Assembly: GCF_033473495.1 (NCBI RefSeq)
Contig: NC_088943.1
Span: 463,501-527,500 of the forward strand
Length of the DNA: 64,000 nt
Direction of reading: 5' to 3'
DNA from: Cercospora beticola
Lineage: Eukaryota; Ascomycota; Dothideomycetes; Mycosphaerellales; Mycosphaerellaceae
The position numbers were made by a program, and so were the translations under genes. Below are positions 38,853 through 48,849 of the stretch, one piece after another; within the stretch, counting starts at the first letter, position 1, and each line of letters opens with the position of its first letter. The notes under the pieces were generated by a model that was given only the letters and a program-made list of their open reading frames with translations, was not told the DNA's origin and ran no database searches.

Positions 38853-40190
38853 ATGTCTCGAGATAATCATGAAACGGCGATCGAGTTGCAGAGTCCAATA
38901 TCTCAAGACCGAACTCAAGATGACGAATCCCATGCGAACGCCCAGTCGCTCCCTCCACACGATCGCGGCAAAGCAGCATGGCGACTCCTCGCAGCAGCCT
39001 TCGTCTTTGAAGCACTCCTCTGGGGGTTTCCGTTGTCGTTCGGCGTCTTTCAAGAATATTACTCTCAGCTTCCTGAATTCAAGGATTCACCATACATTTC
39101 TGTCATCGGAACTGTGGCATCTGGCTTGTCGTATATGGCCGCACCAATAGTTATCCCGATTATCAAGCGCTACTCCAGGTATAGGCGGCATATGATCTGG
39201 ATTGGTTGGACGATAGCGCTGTTGGGGCTTGTCGCTGGTTCGTTCGCTCGCAATTTGGGAACGTTGATTCTTACTCAAGGTGTGGCATACGGCTTCGGGT
39301 TCATTGTGTTTTACTATCCGATTCTGAGTATGGTCAATGAGTTCTGGATCGCACGCAGAGGTCTCGCATATGGCATTCTTTGCAGTGCTTCTGGCGTGTC
39401 CGGAGCTGCTTTGCCGATTGGTCTGCAAGCTATGCTTCATCGGTATGGGTATCAGACTACGCTTCGCATTATCTCTGTTGGGCTTTTCGTTTTGACTGGC
39501 CCATTGATCCCATTGCTGAAAGGTCGCGTCCCGCAGACTTCAGCAGAGAATACGGCGCCAGCTAGGACGGACTGGACATTCTTGAAAAATCCGCTTTTCT
39601 GGGTCTACAGCCTCTCAAACTTGGCGATGGGACTAGGCTACTTCTTTCCATCCATCTACCTGCCATCGTACGCCACCTCTGCCGGTCTTCCTTCATCACA
39701 AGGCGCACTACTCTTGACCATCATGAGCGTCGCTCAAGTGCTAGGGCAATTCTGCTTCGGCTATCTGTCCGACAAGAGTCGCATACCCTTGAGCCTGCTC
39801 GTTACCTCCTCTGCCTTCTCAGCTGGGGTTGCTGCGTACGTCTCTTGGGGTTTAGCCAGGACTTTCGGTGTGCTCTTTGTCTTCGCCTTGATCTACGGCT
39901 TTTTTGGCGCTGGATATACTGCCATGTGGGCGCGAATGGGCACTTCAGTATCGAGTGATCTCAACGCTGCTTTCGCTGCATTTGGCTTGCTGAACTTTGG
40001 TAAGGGAGTTGGCAATGTTCTCGCTGGTCCAATCGGAGGTGCTCTCCTGCGAAATACGATCAGTGCGGGGCGATATGGCGTTGGCAGATTCGACACTGTT
40101 GTTTTGTTCACTGGCAGCTGCATGGTCATTAGTGCGATTGCCATGCTGGGTACTTGTGCACCTGCTATTAAGCGAGCAAGGGCAGCTTGA
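38853..40190 (+). CDS. MFS transporter, monocarboxylate porter (MCT) type
   Basis: A single-exon 445-aa protein. A hydrophilic N-terminus of about 40 residues leads into AWRLLAAAFVFEALLWGFPLSFG and about 12 transmembrane helices. Fungal MCT-type marks include FGVFQEYYSQLPEF, GIAYGFGF-like helix 4 sequence and NEFWIARRGLAYGILCSASG in the 4-5 region. The family moves monocarboxylates or related acids with protons. The substrate is unknown. It is not close enough to the NRPS to assign to that cluster. Confidence 0.9.
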   Translation: MSRDNHETAIELQSPISQDRTQDDESHANAQSLPPHDRGKAAWRLLAAAFVFEALLWGFPLSFGVFQEYYSQLPEFKDSPYISVIGTVASGLSYMAAPIVIPIIKRYSRYRRHMIWIGWTIALLGLVAGSFARNLGTLILTQGVAYGFGFIVFYYPILSMVNEFWIARRGLAYGILCSASGVSGAALPIGLQAMLHRYGYQTTLRIISVGLFVLTGPLIPLLKGRVPQTSAENTAPARTDWTFLKNPLFWVYSLSNLAMGLGYFFPSIYLPSYATSAGLPSSQGALLLTIMSVAQVLGQFCFGYLSDKSRIPLSLLVTSSAFSAGVAAYVSWGLARTFGVLFVFALIYGFFGAGYTAMWARMGTSVSSDLNAAFAAFGLLNFGKGVGNVLAGPIGGALLRNTISAGRYGVGRFDTVVLFTGSCMVISAIAMLGTCAPAIKRARAA

Positions 40191-40641
40191 TCTCGATGGC
40201 AAGCTACTGCGTGTCTATGCGTCGGGAATCCAGCCGAATGCTCAGAAGCAGCTATCCTTGAAGACCTCGAGCACAGCTACCATTCCGACTCCAGAGGTGT
40301 TAAGTCGACGAGATCTGGATCCGTGGGCTACGGGTATGATGTCTCGAGACCATCGCGAGAACGCCGCTGATCAGCAGGGCGGGGAGCAGCACGGAACGAG
40401 ACGAAAAACAAGCCCAATTCTAATTGCGGTAATGGAGCTTTCGTAGATTACCAGGGCGTCAATCATGCCTATATGTTCGACGACTTCCATTGTGTACAGT
40501 TTGTTGCCCGATGCGGCTAGTCGTTGCAGTGGAGCAGAAATCCCGCTCGCTCGATGCACCTCGGCTACACCCAACTTCACCTTTCCAGAGCACAACATAT
40601 CGCGGTCAGAGATACTGAAGAGCACCAATACCAGCCCGAAC
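40191..40641. other. Intergenic region
   Basis: Between the MCT-type transporter and the hydratase gene. No feature supported. Confidence 0.4.
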
Positions 40642-41555
40642 ATGGCACCATCAACTCTCAAGTCACCACACGTGGATGGCGTCCTTGTCTCCTACCCGAC
40701 GCCCCAGATCCTACTGGTCACATTGAACAGACCCAAGCAAATGAACTCGGTCACACATACCATGAATTGGCAACTCCAACAGCTCTTCGAGTGGTTCGAC
40801 GAGCAAGATAGTTTGCGAGTCGCTGTCGTCACTGGCTCCGGGAGCAAAGCTTTCTGCTGCGGATCTGATCTGATCGAAATCGAAGAGGCGAGAAATGCCA
40901 AGCTCACGACGGATGATCTGAAGAAAAGTGAGCCGTACCTTCATGAACATCCGAGAGCGGGATTTGGTGGTTGTAGTAGACGAAGAGGAAAGAAACCGAT
41001 TTTGGCGGCGGTGAATGGCTTTGCGCTTGGTGGAGGGTTTGAGATTGTGCTTAATGCGTAGGCAACCGAGTACAAGTTTGAGGTACCGAGGTGTGAGACT
41101 GATTGTGTTGCAGGGATATTGCGATTGCTTCGCCAAAGGCACAATTCGGGCTGCCGGAAGCTCAGGTGGGTGTGTATGCGTATGGCGGAGGTTTGCCACG
41201 ACTGGTCCGAGCAGTTGGCATGCAAGCGGCTACGGATATTGCTTTGACTTGTCGGAGAGTCTCAGCCCAGGAGGCGCTCCAGCGAGGATTAATCGCGGGT
41301 ATCTCGAAGACTCCGGAGTCTGTGCTCGATGAGACGTTGGAGAAGGCGAAGCAGATGGCTTCCATTTCGCCGGACGGGACTGTGGTTACGAGGGCGGGTT
41401 TGAGAGAGGCTTGGGAGACGGGGAGTGTGGAGAGGGCGTTCCAGATCACGCATGAACAGCTTTATGATAAGTTGATTGCGGGAGAGAATTGTGGGGAAGG
41501 ACTGGCTGCTTTCAGAGAGAAGAGGAAGCCCAATTGGAAGCCGTCGAAGCTCTAG
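40642..41555 (+). CDS. Enoyl-CoA hydratase/isomerase (crotonase) family protein, 2 exons
   Basis: Exons are 40642-41057 and 41114-41555, with a 56-nt intron (GTAGGC, CTGAT branch, TTGCAG), phase 2, giving 285 aa. Crotonase-fold marks are TLNRPKQMNSVTHTM, the oxyanion-hole strand GSGSKAFCCGSDLIE, the second oxyanion loop KKPILAAVNGFALGGGFEI and FGLPEAQVG. In the second loop, where hydratases often have a catalytic Glu, PEAQVGVYA is present, so activity could be hydratase or isomerase. No peroxisomal SKL is seen; the protein ends PSKL, which is only a weak match. Confidence 0.88.
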
Positions 41556-42285
41556 GCGGCTTGCTCTTTGCGCGTTAGAATGTCTTTGTTCTCGCGCGAT
41601 GGTGTGAAATAAGCGGAGGACTTTCTTTTCTTCGGCATCCGCAAAATTGCCAGGTCGGTCGAGGTCGCAGCACATACGGAATCCTTGGCGAGCCAGTGGA
41701 TGCCAGAAAGTGTGTCAATGACAGCCTTCTACGCACGAAGTCCGTGGGCTGAGCACACATTGGAAGTACCTCGGATGTGATCGCGAATGTGACTGAATAC
41801 ACATAGCCCTCATGCGATGTCATTCAACCCTTACTTTGCCTTCAGGAACTGAGGGACATTCTGTGAAAGTACCGCATTTGCATCATGTTGCCAGGCAGCA
41901 TAGCCAGTCGTGCTGACACAACCATGTCGTGTGAAGCTTGGCCTGCGTCGTGCGATGCGGCGCAGCAATAGAATGTCGTAGATACGGAGGGCCCCGGTTT
42001 ACGGACGGATGCGGAGATCTGTGCATGGGTCACCTTATGGTCAGCTGACTGCAGAACATCGAAAGGTATGGAAGATGTATAAAGGTTGAGGGGTGTTCTG
42101 GCCGCTGCGTGGGGAGTTGTCCAAGCGAACATTAAAATTGAAGCGCTGATTGCGAGGAAATATTCACGCAAAACCCAAAGTTCATGCTGTGTGAGCGATA
42201 CGACGATCAATCACAACACACGAGGACAAGTCGTTGCGCACGCCCAAGACTGAGAAGAAGCACAAGCGGCGATCGCGTAGAAAAG
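41556..42285. other. Intergenic region with TATAAAG at 42078
   Basis: No gene is supported on either strand. A TATAAAG box at 42078-42084 lies about 200 bases upstream of the next ATG and could be its core promoter. Confidence 0.35.
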
Positions 42286-42652
42286 ATGGCTGCACGAGGT
42301 GAGTATTTCTGCTCTCGTGTTCTCCGGTCCGTAGCTGACTTTAGCCCGCCACATAGAAAACTCCACCTCTTCCCAAGACTCCCACTCCCACTCTCGCCAA
42401 GAGAGTGCAGGCAACATCCGAGAAGTCGTAGACGCCGTCCTACGCGAAGATGCAGAGAAAGACAAGCTCCTTCGTCCTCCGACTCCAGGTACTTCGCGCT
42501 CCAGAAGTGGAAGTGAAAGCCGGCCAGGAAGTTCTGCGAGCAGCCAGAGGAGATTGAGTGGGAGTGTGTGGGATAATGATCAAGAGAAAAAGAATCGGGA
42601 TAAGGTGAAGAAGTTGTTTGGGCATCGTTTGGTGCCTTTCGGGTGGAAATGA
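42286..42652 (+). CDS. Small hypothetical protein (102 aa), 2 exons, ends VPFGWK
   Basis: Exon 1 is only 13 nt (42286-42298), giving Met-Ala-Ala-Arg plus one base. A 58-nt intron (GTGAGT, GCTGAC branch, CATAG) leads to exon 2 (42357-42652). The product is hydrophilic: a Ser/Arg-rich stretch (SRSRSGSESRPGSSASSQRR), then a helix (DNDQEKKNRDKVKKLFGHR) and the terminal VPFGWK. It is almost certainly cytosolic or nuclear, and the family is not recognised. The tiny first exon explains why no long ORF starts with an ATG here. Confidence 0.65.
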
Positions 42653-43686
42653 ACTTGAAGATGGTGAATGGGGTATCCGGGTTGGAGTTGTGGGATGTGG
42701 GCGGCTGAGATTGTGAGCGGTTTGCTGTATTATTAAGATTGGACATATTCATGAGATATGAGATTATGATTAAAAAGTGATAGACGTGAAAAGGGGCGAT
42801 GTGACGATGGATGATTATGCTGGCTGTGAGATCTTCTTGTGCTGTGGCGGAGAGCCTAATAGTCTTCCGGCAGCACGCGTCGGTGTTTGACGATGAACGA
42901 ATCGTGTTGAAAAGGCTCTCTTTCTGATGCGTCCAGCGATGGAAGAAAGATGGAAGTGATAAGTTTTGCCGTGGCTGTGATGGAGAAGAGGAGAGCAGCT
43001 GGCAGACGGCGACCTCGCGAGTGCTTGGCAAAACCGGTCAGTGCACTTCGCGCGAAGTTTTTCCATCAGACTTCACTTCTGCTTTCCTCAGACATCAACT
43101 TTCCTGTCCAATATCCATTCGAATAGACCAAATGACTGCCATCAGTCTCTGTTCAGGACACAAGAAATGTATTCATCCATTGCCGAGCACCACAGACTTG
43201 AATGGATATCCGGATAGCCGGACATGAAGCCATCAGAAAGACTGAGCCCAAGAAGTTGCCGGACACTGGAGGACGGGCAGGATCTTTGACTGATGTCGCG
43301 GACTCCCTCCTCAACATAGGACGGCTGTCTGGTCAGGATTCTGGTGTTCTCTCAAGTCCCAAGTCTTCCTTCGAGGAATCCAGGCACACGATGTGGACGC
43401 GCTTCAGCGCTCAGAACCCGCCAGCTGGTTTGGAGATCCTGATTTGATCTTACAGTATCGAGTAGCAAGCACTTCAACTACCGAGGAGTAAGTGGTTGCC
43501 AGTAGCGCAACATAGGCATATGCGCCGGGACATATGTTATTCCGGCCGACGTTGACGATCACGCCTCAAGTCTACCCCGCGTCTCTGGCGATAAGGCGCT
43601 CACGACGTGCCTTGCATACACCGACCTCATTCCCTCTGCCCTCTCTCGTGCTTGCCTTCTTGACCTTCATAGACACACCAGCAATC
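42653..43686. other. Intergenic region
   Basis: About 1 kb between the small gene and the predicted mitochondrial protein gene. Short frames only. Confidence 0.4.
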
Positions 43687-44505
43687 ATGGCAGGCACCTT
43701 ATTCAGCTCCACGCTAGCCACTTCTCGCCAAAATGCCACTCGAGCCTTCTCCACGACCTCCAGCTCGCGAGCTAGCATTCTGTTCCAGCTCGGTGCTCTC
43801 TCGAACTCGCGAGAGACGCAACACTTCAACAAGATCTCGAAGCTCCAACGATTCGAACATAGTCCGAATTTGAAATTGATCAAGACGAGCGAGATCGATC
43901 CGTATCCCGTGCCGATTGAGAGGTTGTTGCAGAACACTCCTCCGACGCGTGGCGAGACGAAGACGGCAGGTCCGGCAACAAGCACGGCTTTCAGACGGGA
44001 GAATGTTGGGCCTGCTTGGGATTCGAGGGCACTTGCTGTGGGAAGAGCACTTCTGGCCGATACGAGGAGACAGAGGAGTCGAATGGCGAGGTTGGTGGAG
44101 CGGGCGAGGAAGAGAGAGGTGAGGGCTTCACGTTTGTTGGCTGAGCATGTTGCGGCTCTGAAGAAAGAGAGGCAGAGGATGAGGGAGGAGATGAGGTCGG
44201 CTGGTTTTCTGATACTGTTGTCTGTGGGCGCGGCGACTGGGTTGGCGATGTGGACGTTTTGGCCGGCGGAGCGGGCAAGAGATAGTGGGGATTTGGGGAG
44301 ACGAATTGCGGAGAAGGCTAGGGCTTCGATACTTTTGCCTCCGATCACTTCTGCGAAAGAGGTGGTGGCTGGAGCGGGAGCTGTGCCTGTGACTGCGACG
44401 GTCACTGGCGAGGCGACTGTCGCTCCGGCTACGGTGTTCAAGGAGGAGCTAGTGGCGAAGCCTGCTTTGAGTTGGAACTGGAGAAGTTTGTTCTGGAAGC
44501 AGTAA
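43687..44505 (+). CDS. Predicted mitochondrial single-pass membrane protein (272 aa)
   Basis: Start at the ATG giving MAGTLFSSTLATSRQNATRA. An in-frame ATG at 43534 would add 51 residues. The N-terminus is Ser/Arg-rich and acid-free (ATRAFSTTSSSRA), a good mitochondrial presequence. The middle is very basic (ERARKREVRASRLLAEH, KKERQRMREEMR), followed by one hydrophobic helix (AGFLILLSVGAATGLAMWTF) and an Ala/Val-rich tail. It is probably anchored in the inner membrane. I do not recognise a named family. Confidence 0.75.
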   Translation: MAGTLFSSTLATSRQNATRAFSTTSSSRASILFQLGALSNSRETQHFNKISKLQRFEHSPNLKLIKTSEIDPYPVPIERLLQNTPPTRGETKTAGPATSTAFRRENVGPAWDSRALAVGRALLADTRRQRSRMARLVERARKREVRASRLLAEHVAALKKERQRMREEMRSAGFLILLSVGAATGLAMWTFWPAERARDSGDLGRRIAEKARASILLPPITSAKEVVAGAGAVPVTATVTGEATVAPATVFKEELVAKPALSWNWRSLFWKQ

Positions 44506-45087
44506 CGGGCGAGGATGAAGATCGACATAGCGAGCATTGATTCCTGGAGCATAGGCGCCGCGTTTACCAGCTTCATTACATAGAACGAGAGCGATTTTTG
44601 CATTACCATTGGGGCTCCATTCCGGAGCCAGGCGTCATCTTCCGTGTACTAAGGCTTTTGACCAGATGTAGACCAGCCGCTCCCGTCTTGCGAGACACAG
44701 CATGTCATTCATGGCACCGTGCTGCGCAGATCAACCATCTTGAGTGTGTTCGTTGTAGGACTTGAATGCACGCTCGTTCTCAAATAGTCCTTACTGTGGT
44801 TGAGAGACTGGAGAACGAGGCTTGGGTGTAGCAGTGTGATGCGTCTACGGCATGAAGAGCAAGCAAAACTTGCCCGAGAGACGTAGGAAGCTATCGGCTT
44901 CTGAAAATTGAAGGCATGACGGTGATGAATGTGACCAGCTGATGCACAAATGCACACAACTCTTATACAACGATATAGGATGGCTGACGAGTCTCGGGCA
45001 ATACAAGGCAGGTCCCCAGTCAAGTGTGTATATCGATCGCTACATAGGCTTTGCGTTTACTGTGACGGACTCTCAGGCCGTGTGAGC
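44506..45087. other. Intergenic region
   Basis: No feature supported. It separates the housekeeping block from the P/Q gene cluster. Confidence 0.4.
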
Positions 45088-47544
45088 TCATTTTGCACCG
45101 AAAGCAGTCGGGTAAGATATACGATTCGCCTTTTCACACCCACCATTCAGATGAGGGACCTTGCATACCCAGCAAGACTTCTTGGGGTCCGAGGGCGAGA
45201 AACGCACATGAACCCAGTGCCGACTAGCGGCCACCTGGACAGGAATGTAGAATGAAACCAGACCTGGATTCGCAATGAACTGCGCGAAGATTCGTTTTAT
45301 CGGAAGTCCAGGAGTACCGGGCCATGTCTGCACAGTCAGACGCGGTAGTCGGAATGACGCGCCAAAAGCAGCATGTATTGCGGCCACAAGATCGGTGGTC
45401 TTCACTTCCTCCTCCAAGAAGGTTGCATCGAAGAGTTTCGGCGGCTTGAAGCAAAGGTGTCGTGCGTGGAACTCATGACCACGGAACTTGATGGTTGCAT
45501 CTTTCAGACGAACCTTGGGAACAGGGAGAGATCCCTTTCTTCGGAATGTGGCCACCCACAGTCTATCGCCCAGCTCTTGTGCCTTTTCGAAGGCAGAGTG
45601 TTTGCCAAACGCTTGCCAACATGCCTCAGTCACATCCTTCGGGTCGGCATCGCTCGTCGGACATTCGGGCGTGCCGATCGGGAGCAGGAGATACTCCAGA
45701 TCGTGGTTGTCGGCCGTCGCCCGAGGCTGTGGCTCGTACTGGAGGAACGTCGGCTCTGGTGTCGCATCAGCTGCGCCAGTAGCTTTTGTCGTGAGAGTTG
45801 GGCGGTCTTGCGCACAACTTAACTTCGTCGGGCTCCGAGGGACAGCCACGACAAGCTTTCCACTGCCTTCAGTGGTCTGGCGCGGTTATCGCTTGGGTGC
45901 AGATTGTCGCTCAGGTACAGATTGTTGAATAGGCTGCGGTTGACTACTTGGCCGCGCGACAGCAACGGGAAACGGAGTGCCAGCTCGGACCATGGGCGAA
46001 ACGCTCGTGGACGCAGTGGCGGCACGCTTCCGACTTCTTCTTGTGCTTTGTTGTTCAGGTCCAGTTCGTTGCATAGGCTGCGGCTGAGGAGGTGGTGGTG
46101 CCGCAGTAAGAGGAAATGGAGTGTCGGCTCGGATCACAGGCACCCCTTTGGGATGTCTTCGGTTCATCTGGCTCTTCGCACAAGAGATCGCCTGTGGGGT
46201 ACGGGGGCGAAGCGATGGAAGCTCTGATGCGATTTTCTGAATGGACCAGCCGAGATTGATGCCTTTGAGGAGTACTCTCTTCTCCGCCTTAGACCATGGA
46301 ATGTTCCGCGGATAGCCGTCCTGCTCTGCAGCCTCGTGAGAGTCGGGTACATACTGACGCTGTAGGGCGGAAGATGTCGGTTCACTTGGGATTTCGAGTT
46401 GTTCTGTAGCCTCGCGAGAACTGTGCACGTTGTGTTGTTGTGAAGCTGAAGGTGTCGCTTCCGCAGGCTTTCTGCTGTCACCATCGTCAGAAGTGTCATC
46501 GTCACTTCCACTGCTGTCGCTGGAAGACGTCGAAGAATCATCTCGAACGGCTGTAGCAGGTATCAAGCTGGCCTGGTGTCGCTTCAACAGGTCCTGGCCA
46601 GACTTTTGTACCGGAGCCCTTGAGCCTCTGTGGAGCGCAGCCAGAAGTTCTTGCCACTCGTACTTCTGCGCATCAGACAGCGCTGACCATTCGAGCAGCT
46701 GTGTGGAAATCGCGTCGCTCGGCCCCATAGAGTTTGATCGGCGTACGTGAAAGTTGAAGATATCTTGGCCTTCTTGGAAATGTTGTCTGGCATATGCTAT
46801 CACCTTTTGCAAGTCTCGAAGTGCCAGGAAAGGCGCAAGATTGAATCCTTGCTTCGATCTCATCCTGCTTTCTTCGTTCTCCGTATCCACGCTCTGGTCA
46901 ACTCTTTTCCTCTTAGGCGAGGCCTCACTTGGCGCGGGATCAGATGAGTGCCGCTTACGTTTTCCAGACGGAGAAATCTCAGATGCCCACGCGGTGATAC
47001 AGTCTGTTGCGCTTCCCAGGTGTCTGCTCTCGAATTCGGACCGAATGGCCAGGAGGACTGTGTTAAGATCCTTTTCGGACTCGATAACGCGAGCCAGGTT
47101 ATGTGCTAGCGTCAAGGCCACTTTGCCTCGAACATGTTCAACCACAAGAGTCAATTTGCCTCGAGGTGTGCGCTTCTGCAAGAGTTCCTTCTCAATGAAT
47201 GCAAATGCCTGCGATCTTAGAGTCGTGTCAGACTGATCCGACTTGGACGCGAGTACATGTTCTGAGATCATCCCAACAGCAGTGTTGTATAGCGGCGTAG
47301 ATGAATCATACTTGCGGACGATCTTCAACGCCGCTCTCGTTTCTTTGGAGATCTTCGCAAGGCGAGGGGTGCATTCCACTTCTTGTAATTGAGTTGAGGC
47401 GGACATCTTTGGTGCTGGTGTCTCGCGTGTCTCCTGAGCAGCAGGATTTTTCTGTCGATTCGCGGTGCCGAACACCTCCTGCTTGACCTCGAGGTACACG
47501 TCATCGTCTTCATCAGATTCGTGCTGCTTTGCTTTCTTGATCAT
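45088..47544 (-). CDS. Q1: large two-domain P/Q-cluster protein with SANT-like motif and zinc knuckle
   Basis: A single frame of 819 codons is broken only by one TAA at 45886. A 42-nt in-frame intron (45877-45918, GTACCT..CAG) would remove it, giving exons 45919-47544 and 45088-45876 and 804 aa. Order: acidic N-terminus; helical block (residues 60-160); 'HVRR' domain near 240-330 (FNFHVRRSNS, KYEWQELLAALHRG); acidic Ser/Asp linker; SANT/Myb-like IPWSKAEKRVLLKGINLGWS near 410; two proline-rich tandem repeats; and a C-terminal domain ending in a CCHC knuckle (CWVCKVPHLNGGC). The first half matches Q2, the last 250 residues match D. The downstream part contains no Met, so it must be joined to the upstream part. 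It is divergent to P1. A nuclear, nucleic-acid-related role is inferred; the family is unnamed. Confidence 0.75.
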
Positions 47545-48040
47545 CGTAGTGTCATACCATCAACAGACGCGCTGTGTGCCGAAAACTTGGATTTCTCTGT
47601 GTGTGCTCCAGCCCCAGCTTTGTCGTCGCCAGAGTTACTGTTTGACAAGGTGCGCACGGTATTCGTCTCCATCTCGTTCATGGTGCCTTGTCCACAGGTC
47701 GCGTCTGTCTCAACAGTGCTTGTGCGCAGGCAAGTATGGGACTGGACCTGGACGGATTCATCTCCTCCAAACCATGCATCCATGTCCCACGAAGTCGACT
47801 TTGTGCCAGTGTGCCTTTTGCATTTGTGCTGCAGCACTGCCGAAGCGGCATCAACGAGAGCACGTTCGATAAGGCCAATGGTTCCGCAGGCAATGCAGAC
47901 GATGCATGTGAACGCCCTCGACTGGCACCTTTGACGGCTGTTACAGGTCGTAATATGCTGCTGGGATCTGCTGTTTGGATGCGGAGCCTGTAAGACGAGG
48001 GTTTGAGCTTAAACCTCACTTCAACACATTGCCGCTCTGA

Positions 48041-48449
48041 ATTCAAGCCCATGGCTCGAAATCTAAGGAGAGTGACTGATTCCAGCTAGGGAGAGTGACT
48101 ACCCCTCACATTGAAGGCACTTTCAAGGCGTTTTGGCGACACTCTTGAATGTACTTCGGACAAGTGAGCCGAGCTCGCACGATACCCGAGCGCGTAAGGC
48201 ATAGGCCCTTGAATAGATAGCAGATGTCATTTAGGCAACAAGCCAGCGCAAAGCGCCGTAAGGCGCGCACGAGAGAGGCGGCAGTGTCCCTCGAGGAGTA
48301 GCAGTGTCCCTCGAGAGATAGCAGTGTCTCGAGAGAGGTGGTAGTGTCTCTCGAGAGGGACATTCATTCAGAATTGATGAGAATTGAACCAAGTCACTCT
48401 CCCTAGCCGAGACTCTCCTTGGTCATTTCGGATTTCGAACCCATTGCTT
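48041..48449. mobile_element. MITE-like inverted-repeat element (about 0.4 kb)
   Basis: A perfect 16-bp inverted pair, GCTAGGGAGAGTGACT at 48085-48100 and its reverse complement at 48392-48407, is embedded in longer imperfect arms (about 48041-48101 and 48391-48449). The arms share a TTCGAAATC-like stretch and repeated GGAGAGT units. There is no ORF inside. The size and structure suggest a MITE or foldback element; the exact ends and a target duplication are unclear. Confidence 0.45.
48281..48360. repeat. Tandem repeat, four units of about 20 bp
   Basis: Four imperfect copies of a GCAGTGTCCCTCGAGAGATA-like unit lie head to tail inside the inverted-repeat element. Confidence 0.8.
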
Positions 48450-48849
48450 AGCATTGGCTGGGTTCCAGCACTTCTACGAAACATGGATATGTGTTGGCCC
48501 AGGAAGACGCGTCGAAAGTGTGACTTTCCGCGTTCGCGTTCGTACACTACGTCGTGATTGTTGCTGTAATGTGTATTCTGCTTGTCCAAGATACGACTGT
48601 TGTGGACTGGATTATGCTTGATGTCACACATTATCTGGAGGCGGGCGGCGATTCAAGACCGCGTAGAGAACCGAGATCTCAGAAGATATTCGCCCGCCAC
48701 CCGTGCACAGAAACAGAAATCGCAAGCACCGAGTCCAGGACGAGCTCACTTTGGTCCAATGCCAGCTCGACAGCGTAGGTCCTGTTCCTTCGGATGAAGA
48801 ACACGTAACTGACAGGAACCGAGAGCATCCTTCGCAGCGAGCCCACATC

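Larger units (their letters stand above)
47545..48849. promoter_or_regulatory. Divergent spacer Q1/P1
   Basis: A head-to-head promoter region for Q1 and P1. At 1.3 kb it is longer than the roughly 0.4 kb spacers of the other two pairs, and it contains the MITE-like inverted repeat and a tandem repeat listed separately. Confidence 0.45.

Noticed and set aside
42207..43031. 274-codon minus-strand ORF
   Set aside because: Overlaps the small two-exon gene antisense; low-complexity Ser/His-rich with no motif.
43572..44609. 345-codon minus-strand ORF
   Set aside because: Antisense to the predicted mitochondrial protein; the plus strand has the presequence and membrane-helix logic.
48281..48360. 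Possible CRISPR-like array
   Set aside because: Only four contiguous tandem units without spacers, in a eukaryotic genome.
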